64,000 bases of DNA from Microvirga arsenatis. Lineage in GTDB: Bacteria; Pseudomonadota; Alphaproteobacteria; Rhizobiales; Beijerinckiaceae. Positions 54,388 to 64,000 of this stretch are shown in pieces. The stretch lies in NCBI RefSeq assembly GCF_009910705.1, contig NZ_JAAAXJ010000007.1, positions 62,001 to 126,000 on the forward strand, written 5' to 3'. How positions within the stretch are numbered: position 1 is the stretch's first letter; each line of letters starts with the position of its first letter. The notes below the pieces were generated by a model. The model made no database searches, had not been told where the DNA came from, and saw nothing but the letters and a program-made list of their open reading frames with translations. A program made the position numbers and the translations under genes.

Positions 54388-54897
54388 TCACGCTTTCGTG
54401 CGTGAACCGGAGCTGACGATGGCCTGGCCCAGCCGGTCGAGGGCCGCCTTCAAGGATTCTTCCTCGATGGGCTGGACGGCCCTGTCGACCTTCTCCCGGT
54501 CCGCCGGGGTGAGGGCGGGCGGCGCCGGCTGCTTCTTCTCAACCCGCCGCACGGGTCCTTGTTTCAAGACGATCTTTCCGATGCAGCGCCAGCCGTAATA
54601 GGTGTTCACCCGGTCGATGATGGTGGGCGCCATGTGCTGGAGCTCGAGGGCGAAGGCGCTCTCGACCCGGATCACGAGGGTCGCGGGCTCCGGTCGGGCT
54701 TCCGGATCCGCATGGGGGCTTTTGCGCTTCCACTCGATCTTGAGCGGCTGGGTGAATGCGGCAAGCCGTTCTCCGACGATCTCGGGCCAGGCCATGATCA
54801 CGTCGGACGTCGCAAAGCCCTGCGCCGCCAGGCTGGGGGTCAGGCAGGCGTCGAGAAGCTCGGCGAGGGGGCGGGCGAGAGGCCGCATTCGTCTCAT
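54388..54897 (-). CDS. DUF721 protein (DciA-like)
   Basis: 169 residues. The DUF721 domain is at about 1-110: LAELLDACLTPSLAAQGFATSDVIMAWPEIVGERLAAFTQPLKIEW and LVIRVESAFALELQHMAPTIIDRVNTYYG. DciA proteins load the replicative helicase in bacteria lacking DnaC, so a replication role is plausible here. The basic, proline-containing C-terminal tail is less conserved. It is divergent from mutY across 56 bases. Confidence 0.88.
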   Translation of the reverse strand: MRRMRPLARPLAELLDACLTPSLAAQGFATSDVIMAWPEIVGERLAAFTQPLKIEWKRKSPHADPEARPEPATLVIRVESAFALELQHMAPTIIDRVNTYYGWRCIGKIVLKQGPVRRVEKKQPAPPALTPADREKVDRAVQPIEEESLKAALDRLGQAIVSSGSRTKA

Positions 54898-54953
54898 GTT
54901 GAATGTCCAAAAGCCGCGTTGGAATATCCGGCCGGCACCGTTATTCCACGAAC

Positions 54954-56060
54954 ATGTTAACGTCCGCCTCGAGCGCAACCAAGCCCGACCCGCAGGATCT
55001 TCTCGCCTGGTACGACCGTCACCGGCGCGACCTGCCGTGGCGCGCCAAGCCGGGAGAGACCGCAAACCCTTATCGCGTCTGGCTTTCCGAGATCATGCTC
55101 CAGCAGACCACGGTGGCGGCGGTCAAACCCTATTACCTGAATTTCCTGGATCGCTTTCCGACCGTCGAGGCCCTGGCCGAAGCCCCGTCCGAGGCGGTGA
55201 TGCAGGCCTGGGCCGGCCTCGGCTATTATTCCCGCGCCCGCAACCTCCATGCCTGCGCCAAGGCGGTCGTGGACAGGCACGGCGGGCGCTTTCCGGAGAC
55301 GGAGGCGGAGCTGCTGAAGCTTCCCGGCATCGGGGCCTACACCGCAGCGGCCGTGGCCGCCATCGCCTTCAACCAGAAGGCTGCGGCGGTGGACGGCAAC
55401 GTGGAGCGGGTCATGTCCCGCATCTTCATGGTCGAGGAGCCGCTGCCGAAGGCCAAGCCCCTGATCCGGAGCCTAACCGAGGAGCTTGTGCCGGAGGACC
55501 GCCCCGGCGACTTCGCCCAAGCCGTGATGGATCTCGGCGCCACCCTCTGCACGCCCAAACGCCCCGCCTGCGCGCTGTGCCCCTGGATGAGGCCCTGCCG
55601 CGCCCGCGCCGAAGGCCTGCAGGAGACCTTCCCGCGCAAGCAGAAGAAGGAGGCCGGGCAGCTGCGCAGGGGCGCGGCCTTCGTGGTGCTGCGGGCCGAC
55701 GACACCATCCTGCTGCGCACCCGCCCGCCGACAGGCCTGCTCGGCGGCATGGTCGAGCCGCCGACGAGCGAATGGGCGCCCGATTACGAGCCCTCCCGCG
55801 CCGTGCTCGACGCCCCCATCGAGGCGCGCTGGCAGCGCCTGCCCGGCACGGTCCGCCACGTCTTCACCCACTTCCCCCTGGAACTGACGGTGCTCTTCGC
55901 CAAGGTCGCCAAGGGAACGCCCGCACCGGACGACATGCGCTGGACCCCGCGCCTTCAGCTTCATGAAGAAGCGCTGCCCGGCGCCATGAAGAAGGTGCTG
56001 GTGCATGCACTGGGCGAGCTGCCGGGCGCGAAGGGGAAGAAGCAGGCGAAGAGCGCGTGA
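54954..56060 (+). CDS. mutY: A/G-specific adenine DNA glycosylase
   Basis: 368 residues. It removes adenine mispaired with 8-oxoguanine. The helix-hairpin-helix is LPGIGAYTAAAVAAIAFN with the catalytic aspartate in VDGNVERVMSR. The iron-sulfur cluster is C-x6-C-x2-C-x5-C in LCTPKRPACALCPWMRPC. The C-terminal NUDIX-like 8-oxoG recognition domain includes TGLLGGMVEPPTSEW and HVFTHFPLELTV. The start could be 54903 or 54954; the later one leaves the conserved DLLAWYDRHRRDLPWR close to the N-terminus. Confidence 0.95.
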   Translation: MLTSASSATKPDPQDLLAWYDRHRRDLPWRAKPGETANPYRVWLSEIMLQQTTVAAVKPYYLNFLDRFPTVEALAEAPSEAVMQAWAGLGYYSRARNLHACAKAVVDRHGGRFPETEAELLKLPGIGAYTAAAVAAIAFNQKAAAVDGNVERVMSRIFMVEEPLPKAKPLIRSLTEELVPEDRPGDFAQAVMDLGATLCTPKRPACALCPWMRPCRARAEGLQETFPRKQKKEAGQLRRGAAFVVLRADDTILLRTRPPTGLLGGMVEPPTSEWAPDYEPSRAVLDAPIEARWQRLPGTVRHVFTHFPLELTVLFAKVAKGTPAPDDMRWTPRLQLHEEALPGAMKKVLVHALGELPGAKGKKQAKSA

Positions 56061-56085
56061 ACCTTCTGATATTGACCCGCCTCGG

Positions 56086-56246
56086 TCCCCCTCCCCCTTG
56101 CGGGGAGGGGCAGGGGTGGGGGTGGTGTGGCCGGGTGAAAGGCTAAGCCAGCCAAGCACTGTAGTGATCGCGCGCTTTCTTCATCGACGAAGCGCTCTGA
56201 CATTCCGACCCCCACCCTCGATCCCTCCCCTCAAGGGGGAGGGAAG
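56086..56246. repeat. Paired CCCCTCCCC-type repeat elements after mutY
   Basis: CCCCCTCCCCCTTGCGGGGAGGGG (56089-56112) and CCCTCCCCTCAAGGGGGAGGG (56223-56243) are imperfect palindromes. GGGTGGGGGT at 56115 and ACCCCCACCC at 56208 pair with each other. Together they form a large inverted repeat between the convergent mutY and LysR genes. Confidence 0.65.
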
Positions 56247-56254
56247 AAGCCCCC

Positions 56255-57151
56255 TCACCCTCCCACCAGCGCCTTCTTGTTGCGCTTGAACAGGGTCGCC
56301 AGCGCATTCGCCACCCGCGTCACGTTGGGGCGGTTGCGGCTGCGGCGGTGCATGACGAGGAAGACGTCCTCGATCAGGTCGCCCTCGGGCTTCACCACCT
56401 GGACGAGATCCGGGTCCGAGTCGCCGAGCCAGCAGGGAAGGAAGGCGGCGCCGAGGCCGGCCTTCGCGGCCTGGTAGCGGATCGGCATGTCGCCGATGCG
56501 GGCTGCGATGGTACGGCCTTGCGCAAACTCGGCGACGTAGGCCGCCTGCCGGGAGAGCGTCGGGTCCTCCGGGGGCGCGATGACGGCTCTGGGGTTCTCG
56601 TCACGGGCATAGATGGCGAAGGCGATCTGGCCGATCCTGCGGGCGACGAGGTCCTCCGTCCCCTCGGGGAGGGAGCGCATGCGCAGGCCGATATCGGCCT
56701 CGCCCGAGGCGAGATCGAGCCGCTGCCTGGTCGGGATATAGGCGATCTCCACGGGGGCGGCGGCCTCGTGCAGTTCCGCCGCATGGAGCGAGAGGAACAG
56801 GGTGACCGAGGCGGTGGCCGTCACCCGCACGGGAGCGTCGGGATCGGGCCGGTAGGCGGCGGCCGTGCGGGACACGATGGCAGCGGCCTCGCCCATGGGA
56901 GCGGCCGCCTCCAGAACAGCCCTGCCGGCCTCCGTCAGCTCGAGATTGTTGGGACCGCGCTGGAAGAGGGTGAGCCCGAGCGTCTCCTCCAGCACCTTGA
57001 TGCGCCGCGCGATGGTGGGCTGGCTCTGGCCCAGCGCCTTGGCGGCGCTGTTCATCGATCCATGAGCCACCACGGCGAGAAAGATCCGAAGGTCGTCCCA
57101 GGACGGTTCGGCGAGGGCGAGACGGAAGGGATCGAGAGACGAAGGAGCCAT
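56255..57151 (-). CDS. LysR-family transcriptional regulator
   Basis: 298 residues. The winged helix is DDLRIFLAVVAHGSMNSAAKALGQSQPTIARRIKVLEETLG (about 19-58), followed by a LysR substrate domain with DIGLRMRSLPEGTEDLVARRIG and the inhibitory-site region GLGAAFLPCWLGDSD. The form is that of the short-chain or AlsR-like subgroup with unknown effector. There is no divergent partner: the gene upstream (57389-57781) is on the same strand more than 200 bases away. It convergently faces mutY. Confidence 0.92.
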   Translation of the reverse strand: MAPSSLDPFRLALAEPSWDDLRIFLAVVAHGSMNSAAKALGQSQPTIARRIKVLEETLGLTLFQRGPNNLELTEAGRAVLEAAAPMGEAAAIVSRTAAAYRPDPDAPVRVTATASVTLFLSLHAAELHEAAAPVEIAYIPTRQRLDLASGEADIGLRMRSLPEGTEDLVARRIGQIAFAIYARDENPRAVIAPPEDPTLSRQAAYVAEFAQGRTIAARIGDMPIRYQAAKAGLGAAFLPCWLGDSDPDLVQVVKPEGDLIEDVFLVMHRRSRNRPNVTRVANALATLFKRNKKALVGG

Positions 57152-57302
57152 GCGAGAATGCTAAAGCGCTGAACCGGGTTCGGCATAGGGGGTGTTCCGC
57201 TCTGGGGACAAGACGGACCTTCGCTCAGGAACCGCTGCCACGCAGCCTGACAGGCACATTGGAGACCTCTTCAGTTTTGAAGGGGCAGAGGCCTTCCCAG
57301 GA

Positions 57303-57335
57303 AGACGTTATGGCCGGTCTTGCCCAGCCATAACG
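57303..57335. repeat. Degenerate palindrome in the 57.2-57.4 kb gap
   Basis: ACGTTATGGCCGG-TCTTG-CCCAGCCATAACGT, an inverted repeat with one or two mismatches and a core like the element at 22670-22692. It may terminate the membrane-protein gene read on the minus strand. Confidence 0.5.
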
Positions 57336-57388
57336 TGGGCAGATCATCATCGTATTGGGTTTAGTTTATAGTCTGATGCTGGATGCGC

Positions 57389-57781
57389 TCAGATTTTGCT
57401 GCTTCGATAGGCGAGCATTGCGCTGGCCAGCAGAAGGAGGGCGGCATTCGCAGCGTGGGCGGCCCTCAGGGCTCCGATGCCGGTTGCCTCGCCGATGACG
57501 AGCCAGGCGATCTGAAGTGCGTAAAGCAGGAAGACGAGGAGGCTAAGGCCGCGCAGCCTGCGCATGTTCGTACTGAAAAGCGCGATCAGCAGCATGGTCC
57601 CGACCGGCAGAGCGATGAACCCGCCCAGGGCTCCGTGAAGCTCCCACATGGCCCCATCCACGAAGATGCCGAGGCCGACCAAGAAGAACTGCGTGACGAT
57701 GAGGAGCGGGATGATCGACGTGATGCCGAACACGACGACCGGGAACAGTCCGGGCCGGCTTCGATGAGCAAGGGTTTGCAT
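57389..57781 (-). CDS. Small integral membrane protein (DUF6220-like)
   Basis: 130 residues with four predicted membrane helices: LFPVVVFGITSIIPLLIVTQFFLVGLGIFV, LGGFIALPVGTMLLIALF, GLSLLVFLLYALQIAWLVIG and the alanine/leucine-rich last helix. The residues VDGAMWELHGALGGFIALP, with a conserved tryptophan and histidine between helices 1 and 2, resemble DUF6220-type proteins. No function is known. A strong AAAGGAGG precedes the ATG at 57781. It lies 13 bases after the oxidoreductase stop, so it is co-transcribed with that gene. Confidence 0.75.
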   Translation of the reverse strand: MQTLAHRSRPGLFPVVVFGITSIIPLLIVTQFFLVGLGIFVDGAMWELHGALGGFIALPVGTMLLIALFSTNMRRLRGLSLLVFLLYALQIAWLVIGEATGIGALRAAHAANAALLLLASAMLAYRSSKI

Positions 57782-57794
57782 GGGACGCCTCCTT

Positions 57795-58343
57795 TCAAGC
57801 GGCCAGGGTGAGGCTGAGATCGCAGAGGCGGCCTGCATAACGCTCGCCTGATAGCCTCAAGGCCTCATCGCTTGCATCCCGCGAATCGTAGAGCACGAAA
57901 GGCTCCTGCCATTGCAGACCGCAGCGATGCGCCGTCGCCTCCAGAGGCTTGAGCAGTTCCGCCACAGAGAAGCGGTTCGAGCCGTCCGGCGCGTAGGCCC
58001 GTTCGGGCGCTCCAGCCGTGACGGCCACCAGAATCGGCTTGCCCTCGAGCAGCCTGCCCTCACGCTCGAAGGCGAGATAGATCATGCGTGTCAGAACCTG
58101 ATCCTGCCACTCCTTCAGGAGCGGAGGGGTGGAGTACCACTGCATGGGAAACTGCAGCACGATCCGGTCGGCGTCGAGGAGAAGCCGAACCTGAGCTTCC
58201 ACATCGATCTGCCCGTCAGGGGATGCGTCATAGAGATCGACGATCTCTATGCCAGGACGCCTCCAGACGGCGGCGAGAAGCGCCTTGTTGGCGCGTGACG
58301 CATCCATCTGGGGATGAGCGACGAGGATGAGGGTCTTGGGCAT
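57795..58343 (-). CDS. NAD(P)H:quinone oxidoreductase, flavodoxin fold (KefF/MdaB-like)
   Basis: 182 residues. It begins with the FMN-binding strand-loop TLILVAHPQMDASRANKALL. The second flavin motif is RIVLQFPMQWYSTPPLLKEWQDQVL, and the third is AVTAGAPERAYAPDGSNRFSVAELLKPLEATAHRCGLQW. This is the DT-diaphorase/KefF-type two-electron quinone reductase family. It is divergent from the LysR gene at 58432 across 88 bases, the classic arrangement of a LysR regulator with its target, and heads a unit with the small membrane protein. Confidence 0.92.
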   Translation of the reverse strand: MPKTLILVAHPQMDASRANKALLAAVWRRPGIEIVDLYDASPDGQIDVEAQVRLLLDADRIVLQFPMQWYSTPPLLKEWQDQVLTRMIYLAFEREGRLLEGKPILVAVTAGAPERAYAPDGSNRFSVAELLKPLEATAHRCGLQWQEPFVLYDSRDASDEALRLSGERYAGRLCDLSLTLAA

Positions 58344-58431
58344 CAGTGCCTCCTGTTGGTGACAGGAAGGAATTTGGGCCTGCTGGCATAATCATTCCAA
58401 TGGATAGAAGATATATGGTATTATTCGTTTC

Positions 58432-59331
58432 ATGAATTTACGTGGTATCGACCTCAACCTACTCGTTATTCTGGATGCCTTGCTGGACGAGGCCCATGTG
58501 AGTCGTGCCGCTGCCCGACTCAGGCTTTCCCAGCCGGCAACCTCCAGCGCGCTGGACCGCTGTCGCCATCTTTTCAACGATCCGCTGCTGGAGCGGGGCC
58601 GGGGTGGGATGCGCCTGACCCCGAAGGCGAGAACCCTGCGCGAGCCCCTGAAGCAGGCCCTCGCGTCAGTGGCCACCATCCTGGATCCGCCCCAGATCGC
58701 CTTGGCAGACATCAAGCAATCGGTGCGCATCGTCATGGCCGACCATCCGGCCGTCATCGTGACCCGCACGCTCTTCGGCACCTTGAGCAAGACTGCGCCT
58801 GGAATCGATCTCGTGATCATGCCCTGGCATGGAGCTGCCGACGTGACGGAGCGGTTGGCCCGCGGGGATGTCGATCTCGCGGTGTCCGTCCTGCCGCCGC
58901 TGGGCTCGCAGTTCCATCGCATCGAACTCCTGCACGAGACCTATGTCGTGGCCATGCGCAAGGGACATCCGGCCGCGGATGTTTTCAGCCTCGATGCCTG
59001 GCTTTCCTATCCGCACATCCTCGTCTCGGGTCGTGGAGACACGCGTGGAACGCTCGATGAGGCGCTCGCCACCTTCGGCCGTTCACGCCGGGTAGGCCTT
59101 GTGATGCCGAGCTTTTTGATGGTGCCGCCCACGCTCGAATCCTCGGACATGATCGCGCTCCTGCCGCGGCACTGCCTGCCGGTCGATCATGGGAGCAGCC
59201 TCGCCGTGTTCGAGCCGCCGATTCCGGTGGAGGGTTTTCCGCTTCACATTGCCTGGCACAAGCGCCGCGACAGCGACGTCGCCGTGCAGCATGTAGCGGA
59301 GCTGATCCGGGCTTGTCTGGAGGCGCAATAA
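58432..59331 (+). CDS. LysR-family transcriptional regulator of the divergent quinone reductase
   Basis: 299 residues. The helix-turn-helix is DLNLLVILDALLDEAHVSRAAARLRLSQPATSSALDRCRHLF, the NodD/NahR-like subgroup start 'MNLRGIDLNLL'. The effector domain includes TKVRIVMADHP-like SVRIVMADHPAVIV and VDLAVSVLPP. The shared intergenic region contains an AT-rich patch and a short inverted repeat CATT-CC-AATG at 58393-58402 that could be part of its binding site. The likely role is inducing the quinone reductase in response to an electrophile or aromatic; this is inference from the arrangement. Confidence 0.92.
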   Translation: MNLRGIDLNLLVILDALLDEAHVSRAAARLRLSQPATSSALDRCRHLFNDPLLERGRGGMRLTPKARTLREPLKQALASVATILDPPQIALADIKQSVRIVMADHPAVIVTRTLFGTLSKTAPGIDLVIMPWHGAADVTERLARGDVDLAVSVLPPLGSQFHRIELLHETYVVAMRKGHPAADVFSLDAWLSYPHILVSGRGDTRGTLDEALATFGRSRRVGLVMPSFLMVPPTLESSDMIALLPRHCLPVDHGSSLAVFEPPIPVEGFPLHIAWHKRRDSDVAVQHVAELIRACLEAQ

Positions 59332-59337
59332 GATGCC

Positions 59338-61152
59338 CTAGGCCTCGAGCGCCGGAATCGGCTTGAGCCCTTCAGCAACCTTTTCGATGCCGACGCACGT
59401 TCGATGGGGTTTCCCTTCCGCCCTTACCATTGCATCCGCCTCGCAATGCCAGGGCAGGGTGCCTGCCGGCAGGTGTCGGCCTAGGGCATCGAGCGCGAGC
59501 ATGGCGAGGGTGACGACCGCCACGATCACGACGGCGACGGCCGAGGCCTGGCTCGCAAGCCCTGCCTCTTCGAGGTTGTAGAGCACCACCCCGATGGTCT
59601 CCGTGCCGGCGGACCAGAGCAGGGCCGAGACGGTGAGCTCGCTGAAGGCGAGCAGGAAGGCCATCAGGCCGCCCGCCGCCGCCGCCGGGAGCAGGGAGGG
59701 CAGGACGATGTCGGCAAGGCGCCGCATCAGGCGGGCGCCGTCGAGCGCCGCAGCCTCCTCCTGCGCCATGTCCACCTGCATCATTCCTGCGAGCACCGGT
59801 TTCATCGCCACCGACAGGAAGCGGGCGAGATAGGCGAAGACGATGATCCACGGCGTGGCATAGAGCGAGACGCCGATGAGCGGCAGGGGCTTCAGGAACA
59901 GGAGGATGCAGGCGATGGCGAGCACGATGCCGGGCAGCACGTAGGGGATCTCGAGCAGGGCCATGGCCGGAATGCGCGCCGGCCCCATGAACCGCACCAG
60001 CCCGTAGGCCAAGGGAATGGTGAGGAAGGCCAACAGGCCTGCCGCGCCGCCGGCGTAGAGAAGCGAATTCACGAAGGCGCGCATGGTCACGTCCTGCCGC
60101 GCCAGCACCTCGACGAAGTGGTCCAGCGTCACGGTCGCGACGGTGAGTGGCATGCCGTAGGACGGGACCAGCGCGGCCGCGAGCAACGACAGCATCGGCA
60201 GGACGAGGGTGGCGCCGATCACGAAGGCCGCGAAGCCCTCGGCCAGGATGCTGCCCCGGCCAAGATGCCAGAACGGCTGAAGAGGCGCATCCTCCTCCAG
60301 GTGGACCTCGCCCCGCCGCGTCAGCCATTGGCTCGCCGCCACGCACACGACGGCGATAGCGGCAACCAGCAGGCCGAGCGCCGCCACGTCGCCGAGAATG
60401 CCCGTGCCGAAGCTCGACAGGCGGCGATAGATCAGAACCGGAAGGGTGAGATAGTTCACCGGCGCGCCGAGCAGGGCGGGAATGCCGAAATTCCCGATGC
60501 CCGCCACGAAGGCGAGCAGGGCAGCGCCCATGAGATGAGGGCGCAGCAGCGGCAGCAGGTGGTCGGTGACGATCCGCAGGGGCCGCGCGCCGTCCATGCG
60601 CGCCGCCTCGACGACGGCGAGCGGAATGCGTTTGAGGCCGGCGCTCATCACCACGTAGACGAGGGGGGCATGATGCAGCCCCAGCACCACAACGATGCCG
60701 CCGCGCCCGAGCATCGGGTTGGCGGTGCCCGCTTCAGGCGCGAGGCCCAGAGCATTGAGGATCGGCGAAGCGGGACCCGCGAGATGGAGGAAGGCGAGGG
60801 CGATCACCTGGGGCGAGATCATCACCGACAGGACGAACAGGAACGAGGCGATCCGGCGCCCGCGCATGTCGGTGATGCCGAGGAGCAGCGCCATGGCGGT
60901 GCCGAGCGGCAATGCCAGCAGGCTCGAAAGCAGCGCGGTCTCGAGGGTTGCCTGCGCGGCGCGCAGGGCCGAGCGACTGGCGAGGGCGGAGAGGGCCTTG
61001 TCCGGATCGAAGGCGCCGCCGGGCGCGAGGGCTGCCAGAAGCAGCCGTGCGGCAGGAAGCACGTCGAAGGCAACGATGAACAAAGCAACAAGAGCGAGGA
61101 GGCCGAAACCTCCCCGCTCCAGGAATGACGTGGCGTGCGCGCGCTCTCTCAC
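59338..61152 (-). CDS. ABC transporter permease, fused double-domain (FbpB/PhnV-type)
   Basis: 604 residues with twelve or so membrane helices in two halves. Each half has a binding-protein-dependent permease loop: EAARMDGARPLRIVTDHLLPLLRPH in the first and EEAAALDGARLMRRLADIVLPSLLP in the second (the EAA motifs). Such fused permeases import ferric iron or 2-aminoethylphosphonate. The start overlaps the upstream binding-protein gene by 4 bases. No ATPase gene lies next to it within this window; the next gene on the other side is a divergent-strand LysR gene. Confidence 0.92.
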   Translation of the reverse strand: MRERAHATSFLERGGFGLLALVALFIVAFDVLPAARLLLAALAPGGAFDPDKALSALASRSALRAAQATLETALLSSLLALPLGTAMALLLGITDMRGRRIASFLFVLSVMISPQVIALAFLHLAGPASPILNALGLAPEAGTANPMLGRGGIVVVLGLHHAPLVYVVMSAGLKRIPLAVVEAARMDGARPLRIVTDHLLPLLRPHLMGAALLAFVAGIGNFGIPALLGAPVNYLTLPVLIYRRLSSFGTGILGDVAALGLLVAAIAVVCVAASQWLTRRGEVHLEEDAPLQPFWHLGRGSILAEGFAAFVIGATLVLPMLSLLAAALVPSYGMPLTVATVTLDHFVEVLARQDVTMRAFVNSLLYAGGAAGLLAFLTIPLAYGLVRFMGPARIPAMALLEIPYVLPGIVLAIACILLFLKPLPLIGVSLYATPWIIVFAYLARFLSVAMKPVLAGMMQVDMAQEEAAALDGARLMRRLADIVLPSLLPAAAAGGLMAFLLAFSELTVSALLWSAGTETIGVVLYNLEEAGLASQASAVAVVIVAVVTLAMLALDALGRHLPAGTLPWHCEADAMVRAEGKPHRTCVGIEKVAEGLKPIPALEA

Positions 61153-62132
61153 TGGCCGAAGATATCGGCGAAGGTCGCCTTGTTCCTGGCCTCATCGGCG
61201 AGCGCCTTGGCGGCATCGAAGCCCATGACCTTGATCTGCTCGCGCGACGGATAGCCGGCCGGGAGCGCGACCGCCGGGTGAGCCGCGATATAGCCCTGCT
61301 TCAGGGCCAGTTCCTGCCCCTCCTTCGACAGGAGGAAGTCGACGAAGACGCGGGCGGCGTCCGGATTCTTGGTGGTCTTGAGGATGGCGACCGGCTCCGA
61401 CACGGCGGAGACGCCCTCCTTCGGGAACACGAACTCGATCGGCGCGCCCTTGGCCTTCTCGCGGATCGGCATGTAGTCGACGATGACGCCGTAGAGCTTC
61501 TGGCCGCCGGCGACCTGCTTGAGCACGTCGCCGTTGCCGCCGCCCGCCACCGCGTCGTTGTCCTTCAGTGCCTCGTAGTATTTCCAGCCGCCCTCGAGGT
61601 TGCCGGTGAGCGTCGCGGCGTGGATGAGGGCCGCGCCCGAGGTCAGCGGGCTCGGCATGACGAGCTGCCCCTTGACCTCGGGCTTCGTAAGATCGAGCCA
61701 GGAGGCTGGCTTGAAGCCGGCCTTCGTGTTGTAGGCGATGCCCGTGGTGATCAGCTTGGTGGCGAACCAGAATTTCTGCGCGTCGTGCGTGCCGGGCGGA
61801 TAGGCGGAGACGTCCGCCTTCTCGTGCGCCAGCAGGCGGCCCTCCTTCTTGAGGCCCTCCATGGTCACGCTGTCGGCGATCAGCAGCACGTCCGCCTGCG
61901 GCTGGCCCGCCTCGAATTCGGCGCTGAGCTTGGCGAGGATCTTCGGCGTGCCGTCGCGCACGAAGGTGACGTTCACCCCCGGGTGCTTCGCCTTGAAGGC
62001 GTCGACGGTCTGCTGCGCGTCGGTGTTGGGCTGGCTCGTATAGAGAACGAGGTTTCCGGAGATGCCTTGTGCCTGCGCGAAGGCAGGCACGAGGGCGGCG
62101 AGCAGGGGAAGAAGAATCCGCTTCATGGGCAC
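61149..62132 (-). CDS. ABC transporter substrate-binding protein (iron or aminoethylphosphonate type)
   Basis: 327 residues. A signal peptide (ILLPLLAALVPAFAQAQG) precedes a type II periplasmic binding fold: NLVLYTSQPNTDAQQTVDAFKAKHPGVNVTFVRDGTPKIL, AKLSAEFEAGQPQADVLLIAD, and GGGNGDVLKQVAGGQKLYGVIVDY. The sequence fits the Fe3+/AEP-binding group, and which ligand is bound cannot be told. It is co-translated with the fused permease. The first two residues may be skipped in favour of the ATG at 62126. Confidence 0.92.
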   Translation of the reverse strand: MPMKRILLPLLAALVPAFAQAQGISGNLVLYTSQPNTDAQQTVDAFKAKHPGVNVTFVRDGTPKILAKLSAEFEAGQPQADVLLIADSVTMEGLKKEGRLLAHEKADVSAYPPGTHDAQKFWFATKLITTGIAYNTKAGFKPASWLDLTKPEVKGQLVMPSPLTSGAALIHAATLTGNLEGGWKYYEALKDNDAVAGGGNGDVLKQVAGGQKLYGVIVDYMPIREKAKGAPIEFVFPKEGVSAVSEPVAILKTTKNPDAARVFVDFLLSKEGQELALKQGYIAAHPAVALPAGYPSREQIKVMGFDAAKALADEARNKATFADIFGQ

Positions 62133-62275
62133 GGGGCAATCCCTCTCTTCAGGTAAGGCTTCCCCGCGCTAGCGGTCTTGGATGACGCCTCTGTGACGAA
62201 AAGCTTAGCGCGGAAAACGAAAAGGGCCAGCACATGGCCAGCCCTTTCACGGATTTGCGATCCGGATGCAAGCCG

Positions 62276-63478
<1,203 letters not shown>

Positions 63479-63563
63479 TCACCGGTTACGCAACTGACAC
63501 CTCGGATCATGGTGGGTCAGGGTAAAGATGTGGTTTCCAAGCCAGAAAAAATGCGTGATATTT

Positions 63564-63588
63564 TGGGTCGGCAATTCCTGCCGACCCA
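63564..63588. terminator. Hairpin between rnhB and ccrM
   Basis: TGGGTCGGC-AATTCCT-GCCGACCCA, a perfect 9-bp stem, 43 bases beyond the rnhB stop on the minus strand. A T-run appears 15 bases further on. It probably ends rnhB transcripts ahead of the ccrM promoter. I found no GANTC site in the gap. Confidence 0.5.
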
Positions 63589-63630
63589 TTGAAAAGATTG
63601 AGATTTTTAGTTAACCGCCGTTAAGCTCGG

Positions 63631-64000
63631 TTACAGGTCCAGTAACCCTTGGCGCAAAGGCGCGAAACTCATCCGGTGGAAGGGGCAGGGACCCTCGCTC
63701 GCCACCGCCGAAAGGTGCGCCTTGGTGCTGTAGCCTGCGTTGCTGGCAAAACCATAGGCCGGAAAAGCCTGCCCGAGCCTCGCCATCATGCGGTCGCGGA
63801 CCACCTTCGCGACGATGGAGGCCGCCGCAATCGATGCGATGTGCGAATCACCCTTGACGATGGCTTGCGTCGCGCAGGGAAGATCCGGCGGGTCGTTGCC
63901 GTCGACGAAGGCCATGTCCGGCGCGCAGGGCAGCGCCGCGAGCGCGCGGCACATGGCGAGCAGCGACGCCTGCCTGATGTTGATGCTGTCGATCTCCCGA
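63631..64000 (-). CDS. rnhB: Ribonuclease HII, 5' part beyond the window edge
   Basis: About 123 C-terminal residues are visible. At the window edge the frame reads [16 protein letters not shown], matching the helix after the first active-site block. [11 protein letters not shown] carries the third acidic residue region, [24 protein letters not shown] holds the conserved KGD...S-AASI-AKV motif, and [18 protein letters not shown] is the family C-terminal signature. It removes single ribonucleotides and RNA from DNA. The N-terminal GxDExGRG motif lies off the right edge. Confidence 0.94.
   Translation of the reverse strand, partial: REIDSINIRQASLLAMCRALAALPCAPDMAFVDGNDPPDLPCATQAIVKGDSHIASIAAASIVAKVVRDRMMARLGQAFPAYGFASNAGYSTKAHLSAVASEGPCPFHRMSFAPLRQGLLDL

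Noticed and set aside
57795-58343. KefF-like protein as dedicated partner of the Kef-type antiporter at 18.2-20.0 kb
   Set aside because: The genes are 38 kb apart and the reductase has its own divergent LysR regulator, so a physical pairing is not supported by context.

Overview
The window is about 64 kb of high-GC chromosomal DNA from an alphaproteobacterium. It most likely belongs to the Hyphomicrobiales, in the Methylobacteriaceae/Microvirga neighbourhood. This placement is inferred from gene content and order: a coxBA-ctaB-coxF-ctaG-coxC-DUF983-SURF1 block next to thrC and an M16 protease, an atpI-atpB-atpE-atpF'-atpF cluster separate from the rest of the ATP synthase genes, a split glycine decarboxylase (gcvPA/gcvPB), the GANTC methyltransferase CcrM beside rnhB, and mutY divergent from dciA-dsbA-smc. 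No rRNA, tRNA, intact transposase or CRISPR array was seen.

Positions 1-13,650 are accessory in character. After a truncated L,D-transpeptidase comes a 2.8-kb AT-richer segment. It holds a frameshifted UmuD-like remnant and a compact two-gene CBASS anti-phage system: a patatin-type phospholipase followed by a clade-E-like CD-NTase. Imperfect 60-bp direct repeats (482-541 and 3321-3380) bracket this segment. Next is a divergent signalling cluster of two stand-alone receivers, a CHASE3 histidine kinase and a receiver-HisKA_2 kinase, with no DNA-binding output. It is followed by a secreted RTX/CHRD-like protein and a MarR-controlled cupin locus with two visible operators. A small HTH-protein gene at 11.3 kb has decayed 3' fragments at 3.15-3.34 kb and 7.18-7.31 kb. 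GIY-YIG and methyltransferase genes and a tandem GTTCCA-rich repeat complete the region.

Positions 13,650-31,250 hold transporters (EamA, MATE, CPA2/Kef), ispH-thrB-rnhA, a 1-Cys peroxiredoxin, a DsbD-N-like periplasmic protein, YqgE, a large 7TM-PAS-GGDEF-EAL protein, and the M16 peptidase and threonine synthase genes. A GNAT acetyltransferase gene here is broken by one frameshift. Positions 31,470-38,006 are the aa3-type cytochrome c oxidase structural and assembly cluster, all on the minus strand.

Positions 38,300-46,400 contain an IalB-like protein, a lipoprotein, a CNNM/CorC-type transporter and the glycine cleavage operon. That operon has a tandem glycine riboswitch as its leader and an OsmC gene inserted between gcvH and gcvPA. 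Positions 46,500-50,060 carry a HAD phosphatase and the F0 genes of ATP synthase behind a clear TTGACA-17-TATGGT promoter.

Positions 50,170-64,000 carry smc, dsbA-like and dciA genes opposite mutY, LysR regulators, a flavodoxin-fold quinone reductase, an ABC importer pair without its ATPase, ccrM, and a truncated rnhB. REP-like palindromes lie in many intergenic gaps.
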